Assembly (NCBI RefSeq): GCF_018449725.1
Contig: NZ_JAAVVC010000007.1
Coordinates: forward strand, 248,001-312,000
Direction: 5' to 3'
DNA: 64,000 nucleotides
Source of the DNA: Pseudomonas sp. dw_612
GTDB taxonomy: Bacteria > Pseudomonadota > Gammaproteobacteria > Pseudomonadales > Pseudomonadaceae
Every line of letters begins with the position of its first letter. The first letter of the stretch is position 1. The notes beneath the pieces are model-generated. The model was given only the letters and a program-made list of their open reading frames with translations. It had not been told where the DNA came from and searched no databases. This document shows positions 11,154 to 19,711 of this stretch, piece after piece. The position numbers and the translations under genes were made by a program.

Positions 11154-12982
11154 TGATCTTTCTCCGAAGACTTCAGCCACCACGCGCTCAGGCCCAAGGT
11201 GTAGGGCGGCGTGGTGACAAAGGCGAACCGGTTGCGGTAGGCCAGGCGATGGTAATTGAGGTACCAGTTGGGAATGATGTAGTGCTGCCACAGCAGCACC
11301 CGGTCGAGGGCTTTGCCGGCGGCAACTTGTTCGTCGCGGGTCTGGGCGGCGAGCAATTGTTCGAGCAAGTGATCGACCACCGGGTTGGCGATACCGGCGT
11401 AGTTTTTGCTGCCCTTGACCCCGACCTGGCTGGAATGGAAGTACTGCCATTGCTCCAGGCCCGGGCTGAGGGTCTGGTTGAGGGTCATCAGGATCATGTC
11501 GAAATCGAACTGATCCAGGCGTTGTTTGTACTGGGCGCGATCCACCGTGCGCAGCCGTGCGTCAATGCCAATGCTGGCGAGGTTCTCGACGTAGGGCTGG
11601 AGGATGCGCTCCAGGTTCGGATTGACCAGCAGGATCTCGAAACGCAGCGGTTGGCCGTTGGCGTTCTGCACCCGTTGGCCAATGAGCTTCCAGCCGGCCT
11701 CGTTGAGCAGGCCCAGGGCCTTGCGCAAAGTTTCCCGGGGGATGCCGCGCCCTTCGGTCTGCGGCAGACTGAAGGGCTCGGTGAAGAGCTTGGCGGGCAA
11801 CTGCTCGCGATACGGCTTGAGCATCAGCCATTCATGACCGACGGGCAGCCCGGTGGCGGCGAATTCACTGTTGGGGTAGTAGCTCATGGTGCGCTTGTAG
11901 GCGCCGCTGAACAGCGTGCGGTTGGTCCACTCGAAATCGAACATCAGCCCCAGTGCTTCGCGCACCTTGGCCTCGGCAAAGGTCGGGCGCCGGGTGTTCA
12001 TGAACAGGCCCTGGCTCTGGGTCGGGATCTGATGCGGGATCTGCGCCTTGATCACATCACCGCGCCGCACCGCCGGGAAGTTGTAGCCGTTGTCCCAGTT
12101 CTTTGCCTGGTGCTCGATGTAGATGTCGAACTCGCCAGCCTTGAAGGCTTCGAAGGCCACGTCGCTGTCGCGGTAGAACTCGACTTCCATGCGATCGAAG
12201 TTGTATTTGCCGCGATTGACCGCCAGGTCCTTGCCCCAGTAGTCCTTGACCCGTTCGAAGATCAGTTGTCGCCCCGGTTGCACCGAGGTGATGCGATACG
12301 GTCCACTGCCCAGCGGCGGTTCGAAAGTGGTGGCCTTGAAGTCGCGACCTTTCCAGTAATGCTGGGGCAGCACCGGCATCTCGCCCAGGCGCAGGATCAG
12401 CAGCGGATTGCCGGCGCGCTTGAACACAAAACGGATGCGTTGCGGATTCAGGATGTCGACCCGCAGCACTTCCTGGAGCGCGGTGCGGTACTGCGGATGG
12501 CCTTCCTTGAGCAGCAAACGGTAGGAAAACGCCACGTCGTAGGCGGTGATCGGCGTGCCGTCATGGAACCGCGCTTCGGGGCGCAGGTTGAACACCACCC
12601 AACTGCGGTCCTCGCTGTATTCCACTGTTTGAGCGATCAGGCCATAACTTGAGGTCGGCTCGTCGCCGGACGGCGCGTACTGGCCGGTGCCGACCATCAG
12701 CGGTTCGTTGAGCTCGTTGATGCCGTATTGCAGGAAATTCGCCGTGGTCACCGGGCTGGTGCCCTTGAAGGTGTACGGATTGAGCGTATCGAAGGTACCA
12801 AACGCCATCACCCGCAACGTACCGCCCTTGGGCGCTTGCGGGTTGACCCAGTCGAAGTGGGTAAATCTGGCCGGGTACTTGAGCGTGCCGAACTGCGCAT
12901 AACCATGGCTTTCGCTGATCGTCGCGCTTGCGGGAGAGCTCAAGGCCAGGCTGATCAGGAGAAGGAGGAGGGGACGCTTCAA
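11150..12982 (-). CDS. yejA: Extracellular solute-binding protein family 5 (YejA-type), copy 1
   Basis: 610 residues with a cleavable signal peptide (MKRPLLLLLISLALSSPASA). The body is an SBP_bac_5 domain closely parallel to the next gene: [43 protein letters not shown] and [29 protein letters not shown]. It is the first gene of the five-gene yej operon on this strand. The duplication suggests that two binding proteins of different specificity share one YejBEF permease. Either copy could be the functional YejA; sequence alone does not decide. Confidence 0.92.
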   Translation of the reverse strand: MKRPLLLLLISLALSSPASATISESHGYAQFGTLKYPARFTHFDWVNPQAPKGGTLRVMAFGTFDTLNPYTFKGTSPVTTANFLQYGINELNEPLMVGTGQYAPSGDEPTSSYGLIAQTVEYSEDRSWVVFNLRPEARFHDGTPITAYDVAFSYRLLLKEGHPQYRTALQEVLRVDILNPQRIRFVFKRAGNPLLILRLGEMPVLPQHYWKGRDFKATTFEPPLGSGPYRITSVQPGRQLIFERVKDYWGKDLAVNRGKYNFDRMEVEFYRDSDVAFEAFKAGEFDIYIEHQAKNWDNGYNFPAVRRGDVIKAQIPHQIPTQSQGLFMNTRRPTFAEAKVREALGLMFDFEWTNRTLFSGAYKRTMSYYPNSEFAATGLPVGHEWLMLKPYREQLPAKLFTEPFSLPQTEGRGIPRETLRKALGLLNEAGWKLIGQRVQNANGQPLRFEILLVNPNLERILQPYVENLASIGIDARLRTVDRAQYKQRLDQFDFDMILMTLNQTLSPGLEQWQYFHSSQVGVKGSKNYAGIANPVVDHLLEQLLAAQTRDEQVAAGKALDRVLLWQHYIIPNWYLNYHRLAYRNRFAFVTTPPYTLGLSAWWLKSSEKDQ

Positions 12983-13132
12983 GTCAGAGATCCGATCCAG
13001 GCGGCTTGGGCTTTGTGGGCCGTACAGTAACAGCTTGTATCGACAGGAAAAAGACAGGGCGTTAATGCGCTGTTAATTGCGGGGCGGACTGCTTGTAGCA
13101 GCAGCCGAACCTGCGAGTCTGCATTCGGCTCA

Positions 13133-13277
13133 TGTAGCAGCTGCCGAGGTACGAGGCCGCGTTCGACTGCGAAGCAGTCGTGAAATCAGCCGACGCGGTG
13201 TTTCAGGAAGACCGAGTGCTCAGGTTTTACGACTGCTTCGCAGCCGAACGCAGCCTCGTACCTCGGCAGCTGCTACA
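13133..13277. repeat. Long inverted repeat, REPIN of a second class
   Basis: The left end TGTAGCAGCTGCCGAGGTAC and its reverse complement at the right end bound a 145-bp element. A second inner pair (ACTGCGAAGCAGTCGT and ACGACTGCTTCGCAG) extends the symmetry. This is a Pseudomonas REP-family palindrome with a core unlike that of the element at 4.6 kb. Related half-copies are seen just outside on both sides (around 13093 and 13280). Confidence 0.8.
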
Positions 13278-13311
13278 CGAGCCGAACGCAGGAGCTGCAA
13301 AAGGCGCGGGG

Positions 13312-13338
13312 AAAAAAAGCCCCTGAATTTCAGGGGCT
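13312..13338 (-). terminator. Rho-independent terminator of mltD
   Basis: On the minus strand the hairpin AGCCCCTG / CAGGGGCT with a 5-nt loop is followed by a run of T. It starts six bases after the mltD stop codon. Confidence 0.85.
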
Positions 13339-13343
13339 CTTTG

Positions 13344-14813
13344 TTAGCGTGGCGAAGACACCGTCAGCATTTGCCCGGGCTTCAGCGCCTGGCCAACCCG
13401 CGGATTCCAGCGCTTGAGGTGCTGCATCTCAACGTTGAAACGTTTGGCAACCATATACAGCGAGTCACCTTGCTGGACCTTGTAGGTCTGCTGGGTCTTG
13501 GCGACAGTCTTGCCGGTGTCCTTGCCCTTCGACTTGCCATTCGCGGCAACGACGGTGTTGATGCGGCCGGCGCTGCGCTTGGCAGGTGTTTTGTCCTGCA
13601 TCACCAAGGTCTGGCCGACCTTGAGGTTCTTGCCGGTCATCTTGTTCCAGCGTTGCAGATCCTTGACATCGACCTTGTTGGCCTTGGCGATGGTGGCGAG
13701 GTTGTCGCCACGTTTCACCCGGTAGGCGCGCTTGAGTCTGGCGATTTCGTTGTCGTCGGCGCCTTCGAACACGGGTTTCAGTGGACGTGAGCTGATCAGC
13801 TCCTCGGGACGCATGGTCGACAGGCTGGCGGTCAGCAGTTGCGCCTTGGACGTCGGCACCAGCAAATGCTGGGGGCCGTCGATGGTGGTGCGCTGCTTGA
13901 AGGCCGGGTTGAGCTGGAACAGTTCGTCCTCGTCGATGTTGGCCACCGCGGCAACCTTGGACAGGTCCATGCGCTGGTTGATTTCGACGACCTGGAAGTA
14001 CGGTTCGTTGGCGATCGGGTTGAGGTTCACGCCGTAGGCTTCCGGCGCCAGCACCACTTGCGACAGGGCCAGCAACTTCGGCACGTAGGCCTGGGTTTCG
14101 GCCGGCAGCGGCAGGTTCCAGTAATCGGTTGGCAGGCCGAGCTTCTCGTTGCGCTCGATGGCGCGGCTGACCGTGCCTTCGCCGGCGTTGTAGGCCGCGA
14201 GGGCCAGCAACCAGTCACCGTTGAACATGTCGTGCAGGCGGGTCAGGTAATCCATGGCCGCGGTGGTCGAGGCGGTGATATCGCGACGGCCATCATAGAA
14301 GCGGGTTTGACGCAGGTTGAAGTAACGCCCGGTGGAAGGGATGAATTGCCAAAGACCCACCGCGTCGGCACGGGAATAGGCCATCGGGTTGTAGGCGCTT
14401 TCAATCACTGGCAGCAGCGCCAGTTCCAGCGGCATGTTGCGTTCTTCAAGGCGTTCGACGATGTAGTGAATGTACAGGCTGCCGCGTTCGCCGGCATTTT
14501 CGAGGAAGGACGGGTTACTGGCGAACCACAGTCGTTGCTGCTCGATACGCGGGTTGACGCCCAGGTTGTCCTGCAGCTGGAAGCCCTGGCGCATGCGCTC
14601 CCAGACGTCCTGAGGTACTTGCGGTGTTGGTTTTTCGCTGAGCCAGATGGGTTTCTGCTTGGCTCGCGCGGCAATATTCGGAGTGTGTGTCGCTTCGGTC
14701 TGCGGCACATGGCTTGAACAGCCCGCCAAAGTGGCGGACACAGCCACCGCAATGGCTTGAGCCAAGCGGGTCAATGCGTCTGAATTGATGGCTTTACGAA
14801 TAGATGACGACAT
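13344..14813 (-). CDS. mltD: Membrane-bound lytic murein transglycosylase D with LysM repeats
   Basis: 489 residues from the ATG at 14813. An N-terminal lipoprotein signal ends in the lipobox LAGC (Cys32), so the protein is a periplasm-facing lipoprotein. The SLT catalytic domain includes the general acid Glu in LLPVIESAYNP and the conserved GLWQFIPSTGRYF and ALAAYNAGEG segments. Two LysM domains follow in the C-terminal quarter (YRVKRGDNLATIAKANKVDV and YKVQQGDSLYMVAKRFNVEM). It cleaves peptidoglycan glycan strands to 1,6-anhydro-muropeptides. Upstream, 100 bp away on the same strand, is gloB, its usual neighbour in Proteobacteria. Confidence 0.95.
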   Translation of the reverse strand: MSSSIRKAINSDALTRLAQAIAVAVSATLAGCSSHVPQTEATHTPNIAARAKQKPIWLSEKPTPQVPQDVWERMRQGFQLQDNLGVNPRIEQQRLWFASNPSFLENAGERGSLYIHYIVERLEERNMPLELALLPVIESAYNPMAYSRADAVGLWQFIPSTGRYFNLRQTRFYDGRRDITASTTAAMDYLTRLHDMFNGDWLLALAAYNAGEGTVSRAIERNEKLGLPTDYWNLPLPAETQAYVPKLLALSQVVLAPEAYGVNLNPIANEPYFQVVEINQRMDLSKVAAVANIDEDELFQLNPAFKQRTTIDGPQHLLVPTSKAQLLTASLSTMRPEELISSRPLKPVFEGADDNEIARLKRAYRVKRGDNLATIAKANKVDVKDLQRWNKMTGKNLKVGQTLVMQDKTPAKRSAGRINTVVAANGKSKGKDTGKTVAKTQQTYKVQQGDSLYMVAKRFNVEMQHLKRWNPRVGQALKPGQMLTVSSPR

Positions 14814-14912
14814 TGGCTGGAAGTGAGTTCCGGGCAAAAATGTCGGGGGATTCTAGAAAGCGTACCCCCCGCGGTCAACCATTCAGAATTTTTGTACCAA
14901 TGGGTAGCCAGC

Positions 14913-15680
14913 TTAGAACTTATCTTTCCAAGCCCGCAAGGCAGCAAAGACCGCACTCGGACCCCGGTTTTGGGTTCCATTCCGTTCGTCCACTTTTTCT
15001 TTAACGGATGTTTCGTCGACCCGCAAAAACGGGTTGGTCAGCTTTTCAAGCGCCAGCGTAGAGGGCAGCGTCATAATTCCGGCTTCACGTTGAGCGGCGA
15101 CTTTTTCCAGACGTGCGGCAGTGTCCGGATTGCCTGGTTCGACCGCTGCGGCAAACTTCAGGTTGCTGAGCGTGTATTCGTGGGTGCAATAGACCAGCGT
15201 GTCTTCAGGCAACGATGCCAGGCGCGTCAGCGAGGTGTGCATCTGCTCCGGGGTGCCTTCGAACAATCGTCCGCAACCGGCGGCGAACAGGGTGTCGCCG
15301 CAGAACAGCAGGCCATGGTGATAAAAGGCAATATGCCCCAGCGTGTGGCCAGGGACGGCGTAGACATCGAAGTCCCAGTCGAGCACGTTGATGCGGTCGT
15401 TGTCCTTGAGCGCCACATCCCGCGCCGGGATGGTTTCGCTGGCCGGGCCATAGACTTTCGCGTCTGTCGCTTTTTTCAGCTGCTCGACGCCGCCGACGTG
15501 GTCATGATGATGGTGAGTGATCAGAATATCGCTGAGCACCCAGCCCGGATGCGCCGCCAGCCAGGCCTGGACCGGCGCGGCGTCGCCTGGATCGACCACG
15601 GCGCAGCGTTGGGTGCGGTGGTCTTGTAACAACCAGATGTAGTTGTCGGTGAAGGCGGGCAGGGCACTGATCTGTATCAT
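14913..15680 (-). CDS. gloB: Hydroxyacylglutathione hydrolase (glyoxalase II)
   Basis: 255 residues from the ATG at 15680 ([18 protein letters not shown]), the usual start for the family. The metallo-beta-lactamase fold is marked by [11 protein letters not shown], which supplies the binuclear metal ligands, then [15 protein letters not shown] and CTHEYT. It hydrolyses S-lactoylglutathione to lactate and glutathione in methylglyoxal detoxification. The C-terminal glyoxalase II domain, with NPFLRVDE and the final RAWKDKF, is complete. It is divergent from the methyltransferase gene, an arrangement conserved in Pseudomonas. Confidence 0.95.
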   Translation of the reverse strand: MIQISALPAFTDNYIWLLQDHRTQRCAVVDPGDAAPVQAWLAAHPGWVLSDILITHHHHDHVGGVEQLKKATDAKVYGPASETIPARDVALKDNDRINVLDWDFDVYAVPGHTLGHIAFYHHGLLFCGDTLFAAGCGRLFEGTPEQMHTSLTRLASLPEDTLVYCTHEYTLSNLKFAAAVEPGNPDTAARLEKVAAQREAGIMTLPSTLALEKLTNPFLRVDETSVKEKVDERNGTQNRGPSAVFAALRAWKDKF

Positions 15681-15745
15681 CGTCGGATTCGCCAAGCGGA
15701 AAACAATGGCGCATCTTAGAACTTCCTGGCGCTTTGGAGAATGCA

Positions 15746-16504
15746 ATGACCGATAAAGCGTTCGCTCAGGCCGATCCTGAGTGGCTGACATTGATCAGCG
15801 CCGCCCGTGAGTGGTTGTCCGGCCCGATCGGGCAATTTCTGCTGGACGAAGAACGGCGCATGCTCGAAGACGAGTTGGGCCGGTTCTTCGGCGGCTACCT
15901 GGTGCACTACGGTCCATCGGCCGAAACACCGCCGTCGGCGCCGCAAGTGCAGCGCAACGTGCGACTTGGTGCGCCATTGCCCGGGGTCGAGATCGTCTGC
16001 GAAGAGCAGGCCTGGCCCCTGAGCGAGCACGCCGCCGACGTGGTGGTGTTGCAACACGGGCTGGATTTCTGCCTGTCGCCCCACGGTCTGTTGCGCGAAG
16101 CGGCAAGCAGCGTGCGGCCCGGCGGGCATTTGCTGATCGTCGGCATCAATCCCTGGAGCACGTGGGGCCTGCGGCATGTATTCGCCCACGATGCCCTGCG
16201 CAAGGCCCGTTGCATTTCGCCGTCGCGGGTCGGTGACTGGCTGAACCTGCTGGGCTTCGCGCTGGAGAAACGCCGCTTCGGGTGCTATCGTCCGCCGCTT
16301 GCGTCGCCCAAATGGCAGAGCCGCCTGGCGGGTTGGGAGCGCAAGGCCGGTGACTGGCAACTCTCGGGCGGCGGCTTCTATTTATTGGTGGCGCGCAAGA
16401 TCGTGGTCGGCCTGCGCCCCGTGCGTCAGGAACGACGCGAGCCAATGGGCAAGCTGATTCCGTTGCCGATGGCCAAGGTCAATCGCCGCCGTATCGAGCC
16501 GTAA
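15746..16504 (+). CDS. Class I SAM-dependent methyltransferase-like protein
   Basis: 252 residues from the ATG at 15746 ([13 protein letters not shown]). The Methyltransf_11-like core is recognisable from [13 protein letters not shown], the [22 protein letters not shown] segment (motif with the post-II loop) and the distal [12 protein letters not shown] strand. The N-terminal glycine-rich SAM loop is poorly conserved ([11 protein letters not shown]). The gene sits between gloB and rnhA as in other pseudomonads, and its role has not been established to my knowledge. The C-terminus is basic and could contact nucleic acid; that is speculation. Confidence 0.85.
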   Translation: MTDKAFAQADPEWLTLISAAREWLSGPIGQFLLDEERRMLEDELGRFFGGYLVHYGPSAETPPSAPQVQRNVRLGAPLPGVEIVCEEQAWPLSEHAADVVVLQHGLDFCLSPHGLLREAASSVRPGGHLLIVGINPWSTWGLRHVFAHDALRKARCISPSRVGDWLNLLGFALEKRRFGCYRPPLASPKWQSRLAGWERKAGDWQLSGGGFYLLVARKIVVGLRPVRQERREPMGKLIPLPMAKVNRRRIEP

Positions 16505-16594
16505 ACACTCTTTATTTTCCCGGCCGGGTTTGCCTGGCCTCGGGCATCGTCGATCCTGGATCGGCGAGCCACCGCATTTTCTGGATAGATTGGC

Positions 16595-17047
16595 ATGAGC
16601 GATAGCGTAGAACTGTTCACTGATGGCGCCTGCAAAGGCAACCCCGGCCCCGGCGGCTGGGGCGCACTGCTGGTGTGCAAGGGCGTCGAGAAGGAACTGT
16701 GGGGCGGCGAAGCCAACACCACCAACAACCGCATGGAGCTGATGGGCGCAATCAAGGGCCTGGAAGAACTCAAGCGTTCCTGCGACGTGCTGCTGGTGAC
16801 TGACTCCCAGTACGTGATGAAAGGCATCAACGAGTGGATGGCCAACTGGAAGAAACGTGGCTGGAAGACGGCGGCGAAAGAGCCGGTTAAAAATGCCGAC
16901 CTGTGGAAGTTGCTGGACGAACAGGTCAATCGCCACACCGTGACCTGGAAATGGGTGCGTGGGCACATCGGCCACCATGGCAACGAACGGGCTGACCAGT
17001 TGGCTAATCGGGGCGTGGATGAAGTGCGCGGGTACAAGCAGGACTAA
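16595..17047 (+). CDS. rnhA: Ribonuclease HI
   Basis: 150 residues, normal length. It removes RNA from RNA:DNA hybrids in the cytoplasm. Catalytic acidic residues are visible: Asp10 ([17 protein letters not shown]), Glu in NNRMELM, Asp in VTDSQYV, and Asp in ERADQLAN together with the preceding flexible-loop His ([12 protein letters not shown]). It normally precedes dnaQ in Pseudomonas; here dnaQ is broken after its first codons. Confidence 0.96.
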   Translation: MSDSVELFTDGACKGNPGPGGWGALLVCKGVEKELWGGEANTTNNRMELMGAIKGLEELKRSCDVLLVTDSQYVMKGINEWMANWKKRGWKTAAKEPVKNADLWKLLDEQVNRHTVTWKWVRGHIGHHGNERADQLANRGVDEVRGYKQD

Positions 17048-17059
17048 CGACGAGCACCC

Positions 17060-17160
17060 TGTAGGAGCTGCCGCAGGCTGCGATCTTTTGATCTTGATCT
17101 TCGGCAGACTCAGAAATCAAAAGCAAGATCAAAAGATTGCAGCCTGCGGCAGTTCCTACA
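17060..17160. repeat. REPIN between rnhA and the dnaQ start
   Basis: TGTAGGAGCTGCCGCAGGCT at the left and its near-complement (AGCCTGCGGCAGTTCCTACA) at the right form an imperfect palindrome of about 100 bp. Internal complementary stretches (GATCTTTTGATCTTGATCTT versus AAGCAAGATCAAAAGATTG) continue the stem. This is another Pseudomonas REP family (GCCGCAGGCTGCGATC core). Confidence 0.85.
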
Positions 17161-17242
17161 AAGTTCGCGGTGGGCGAGCCGACGCGAGAGCATGTTAAGA
17201 TCGCCGCTTTTGCACGATTGACCCGTTGAGAGCTGAGCACTG

Positions 17243-17323
17243 ATGGCCACCAGATCCGTTGCCTTGTTCTGGTTACTTGTCAACCCTGTAAACCGAGTCT
17301 GTAACACAGTGTGGCGGCGTTAA
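17243..17323 (+). pseudogene. dnaQ: 5' remnant of dnaQ (DNA polymerase III epsilon), cut after six codons
   Basis: The ATG at 17243 opens with MATRSV, the N-terminus I recall for the P. fluorescens-group DnaQ proofreading subunit (which continues VLDTETTG). It sits where dnaQ normally follows rnhA. From about 17261 the sequence departs completely and stops after 26 codons (ending NTVWRR). No ExoI exonuclease motif is present. Since epsilon is important for replication fidelity, an intact copy is expected elsewhere, perhaps at the other end of an inserted element. The identification depends on position plus a short match, so it is probable rather than certain. Confidence 0.6.
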
Positions 17324-17829
17324 AGTACTGTAGTGCGGGGATTTAGTAGCCGGATTGCATGATTCTGATGGTTGAGTTTCATCCATGATGAGCCAGAAAT
17401 GTAAACCATGAGCTTTTTTCTGCTTCCATCGTTTACATTTTAAGTTGGGCATGTAGAAACTCCGATAGCATCTCTCTTCCTGCCCGCTATCACTCAACTT
17501 CTGTTTACAAAAATTCCTATGCAAATCATAGGCAATACACAGTAAAACATCCTGTGATGCAAACCCATCAAGCTCGTTAACTATTCCGATCCTGGGGGAG
17601 TTTTCATCTGGGCTGCCCAGACAAAACCTCTGTATGGACTGTCTTGCCACCTAGGATTTTCTCACCGTTCGCCAGGCCCGTCTCTACGGCTTAACCGCTC
17701 GACAACCGAGCAGGTGAAAAGACGTCGGGCTGGAACCCAGCTTTGCTGAGCTTTTCCAGCGGGGCACCCTCCAAAAGACCACGGCTGCCCATGCAGAGAG
17801 CGCAGGGGAGGTCAGGACTGCTCGGCGAG
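17324..17829. other. Lower-GC stretch without a recognisable gene
   Basis: This region is clearly richer in A and T than the flanking chromosome up to about 17650. A minus-strand frame of 125 codons (17273-17650) is open but has no detectable family features, and I do not regard it as a gene. The composition change begins at the dnaQ break. Confidence 0.4.
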
Positions 17830-18225
17830 CCAGCAGCAGATCCGACCGTGATCATCAGTGGCGCACCGTCAGTGTACCGGCCTCGCAGCGCCTGTGTCCG
17901 GTGCAGGCGTATGAGCAGTGGTTGATACTCAGTCAATTGCAGGCAGGCCCGGTGTTTTGCGGCATTGATCGCTGGGGACGTCTCGCCCCGAGTGCTATGC
18001 ATCCAAACAGCGTGTCGCGGGTGTTATGCCGGGCACTTACGCGCGGGAGCGCTTCAGCTGTATTCGTTACGCCTGGGGTTTTGCCACCTGGGCACGCGCA
18101 ATCAATGGAGCCCCAAGGCCTTGATGGACTATGTCGGCTGGCGGGATGTGCACACGGCCATGCGCTACGTGGAGGCCGATGCGCCGTTTGGTGACTGGCG
18201 GCGTGACCCGGATGAGTCAAAATGA
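17830..18225 (+). pseudogene. Decayed tyrosine recombinase (phage-type integrase)
   Basis: Two plus-strand frames joined by a frameshift near 18045-18065 resemble the C-terminal half of a tyrosine recombinase. The first reads RLCPVQAYEQWL, then GPVFCGIDRWGRLAPSAMHP; the second reads LYSLRLGFCHLGTRNQWSP, then LMDYVGWRDVHTAMRYVE. In functional relatives the catalytic box is HSLRRGF; here it is YSLRLGF, so the conserved His and one Arg are lost, while the nucleophile Tyr context (AMRY) remains. The upstream catalytic domain is missing or unreadable. It lies 0.6 kb inside the break at dnaQ and probably is the relic of the element that entered there. Confidence 0.7.
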
Positions 18226-18316
18226 CTGTGCTACGGAAGATTTCGTACTGCGCTACGCCTACGTTATTACAGCTGTACGAACTGTCCAGTTCACCCTTGA
18301 AACGGGCTATTGAACA

Positions 18317-18344
18317 GGTTTGAGAAAACTAGGATTCTCAAACC
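18317..18344. repeat. Perfect 10-bp inverted repeat
   Basis: GGTTTGAGAA and TTCTCAAACC are separated by 8 nt. No T-run follows, so it is not a classical terminator. It lies between the recombinase relic and the HipB-like gene and could be a recombination or operator site. Confidence 0.4.
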
Positions 18345-18572
18345 TCATTGCCGTTTTCGGGCTGAAACGTTCGATGCGCGGTACGCCAAGGCTAAACAGA
18401 GCTGATTTGCAGCTGCTCAGCGCCAGCGCTCTTGAGCGTCGGCGATAAGCCTCACGATGCAGGTCAGTATTGGCCTTGATCTGCGGGACTCAGCAGCGGA
18501 GGAGAGCAGGTAGTTGTTCCTTTGCTGTACTGTCTAGAATTACTGACGTAAAGTGCATATTTGCCGTTTAAT

Positions 18573-18588
18573 GTCTAGGAATATAGAC
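18573..18588. promoter_or_regulatory. Candidate autoregulatory operator of the HTH gene
   Basis: GTCTA-N6-TAGAC is a perfect palindrome just before the ATG at 18592 and overlaps its ribosome-binding site (AGGAA). A second TGTCTAG half-site lies 42 bp upstream (18531). Paired operators over the promoter are typical for HipB-type antitoxin regulators. Confidence 0.45.
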
Positions 18589-18591
18589 GCT

Positions 18592-18951
18592 ATGCAACTT
18601 CGCGTTCAATCGGATCAAGTCCTCGCTGCCGCCGTCGGGGCACGCCTGCAATCGCTGCGGTTGAAGAAGAACATCAGCCTCGAGGCGGTGGCCGAGAACG
18701 CGGCGATCAGCCGTCAGACGTTGCACCTATTGCTCAATCAGGGCAAAGGCACCTTGATCAACCTGATCGCCGTTCTGCGCGCAATCGGCGAGTTGGAGCG
18801 TCTGAGTTCACTGTTGGAAGACGTACGGCCCAGTCCACTGCAAATCATACGTATGGAGGGCAAAAAGCGCCGGCGCGCAACCGGGCGACGCGGTGCCTCC
18901 GACGATGCTGAGGCGGCATGCTCAAGCAAAAATAAAAGCAGCGATTGGTGA
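18592..18951 (+). CDS. XRE-family HTH regulator, HipB-like, without hipA
   Basis: 119 residues from the ATG at 18592; an alternative in-frame start is at 18553. A helix-turn-helix covers about residues 15-60 (VGARLQSLRLKKNISLEAVAENAAISRQTLHLLLNQGKGTL), followed by LINLIAVLRAIGELERLSSLLEDVRPSPLQ, which is the pattern of small regulators that accompany HipA-type kinase toxins. The C-terminal 35 residues are basic, then acidic, and disordered. No hipA gene follows; the next 760 bases have no recognisable gene. It may be an orphan left by deletion. The family is clear, the function is inferred. Confidence 0.75.
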   Translation: MQLRVQSDQVLAAAVGARLQSLRLKKNISLEAVAENAAISRQTLHLLLNQGKGTLINLIAVLRAIGELERLSSLLEDVRPSPLQIIRMEGKKRRRATGRRGASDDAEAACSSKNKSSDW

Positions 18952-19711
18952 TTGCCTCATTTCTTACGACCGATGAGGTTCACCGTAACGCTGCAGCAGT
19001 TGCGTAAACAACGATGATCGATGAGGGCGTCCAATTAGTGGCGTTCCTGGCGAAGAGTGCGGCTACTAGCTCTGGAGCGTGAAAAGAATTCCGGCACACC
19101 GGGCGAAGGTAGTTAACTACGGAGCTAATGCTTCATTGTGCCATGGGTGAGTTATTGCGCAGCTCACACTGTGACTGTGGCTCTGCTGTGTCAGGTATGA
19201 GCAATAGCAATGTAGCGCTAACTGCTGATGCTGAGTACGAGTGACCGACCTAGATGAACCTACCCTTACGATACGTGCCATGGTTTTTCGATTGGCGTGA
19301 ACTGGGCCGAAGTCTTCCACTGACTGCTTCTGGCCCAGAGCATGTAAAAACGGTTTTCAGCGCGATTGGTGTCCCAAGTAGAACTGTAAATCGCGTTTCT
19401 ACGCAAAATCTAGGTCTGCCAACCAGCCGATAAATCTCAGATTTGGCATAGAAGCGCAGACTTCAATTTTGGCTCAGCGTTTTTACACACTCTGGGCGGA
19501 AAGCTGCCTATCGAGAACGGCATTAATCGGCTCATGACTGCCATCGTCTTGGTTCGCGTTGGCTTGTATCCATTGGTGCTCACATGCGCATTGTTGAGCG
19601 CCAGAATCGATATTTGCGGGCGGTTTATCACTGCTGTGTTTTTACTGATAGCGAGCGAGGTGTCCCACAGCTGGCGAAGAAGCTATGAGCCAAAAGTTGC
19701 CTTGATGCAGT
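18952..19711. other. Long stretch without a recognisable gene
   Basis: 760 bases with only short frames on both strands. A plus-strand segment near 19320 (LTASGPEHVKTVFSAIGVPS) has an amino-acid-like pattern and might be a protein remnant, but I cannot assign it. I see no RNA gene here. Confidence 0.4.

Larger units (their letters stand above)
12983..13343. other. Intergenic region with REP-type palindrome and terminator
   Basis: This holds the yej operon promoter region, a large inverted repeat and the mltD terminator, listed separately. I see no gene. Confidence 0.6.

Noticed and set aside
9429..11156. Plus-strand open frame of 575 codons
   Set aside because: Antisense shadow of the second yejA-type gene; low-complexity Gly/Val/His-rich translation without family features.
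9312..11450. Longer reading of the second yejA-type gene (712 codons)
   Set aside because: The extra 99 residues overlap the preceding gene and precede a perfect signal peptide starting at 11153.
11153..12652. Plus-strand open frame of 499 codons
   Set aside because: Antisense to the first yejA-type gene, which has a signal peptide and clear family motifs.
17273..17650. Minus-strand open frame of 125 codons in low-GC DNA
   Set aside because: No family features, overlaps the dnaQ remnant, and lacks a convincing ribosome-binding site; kept only as part of the unassigned stretch.
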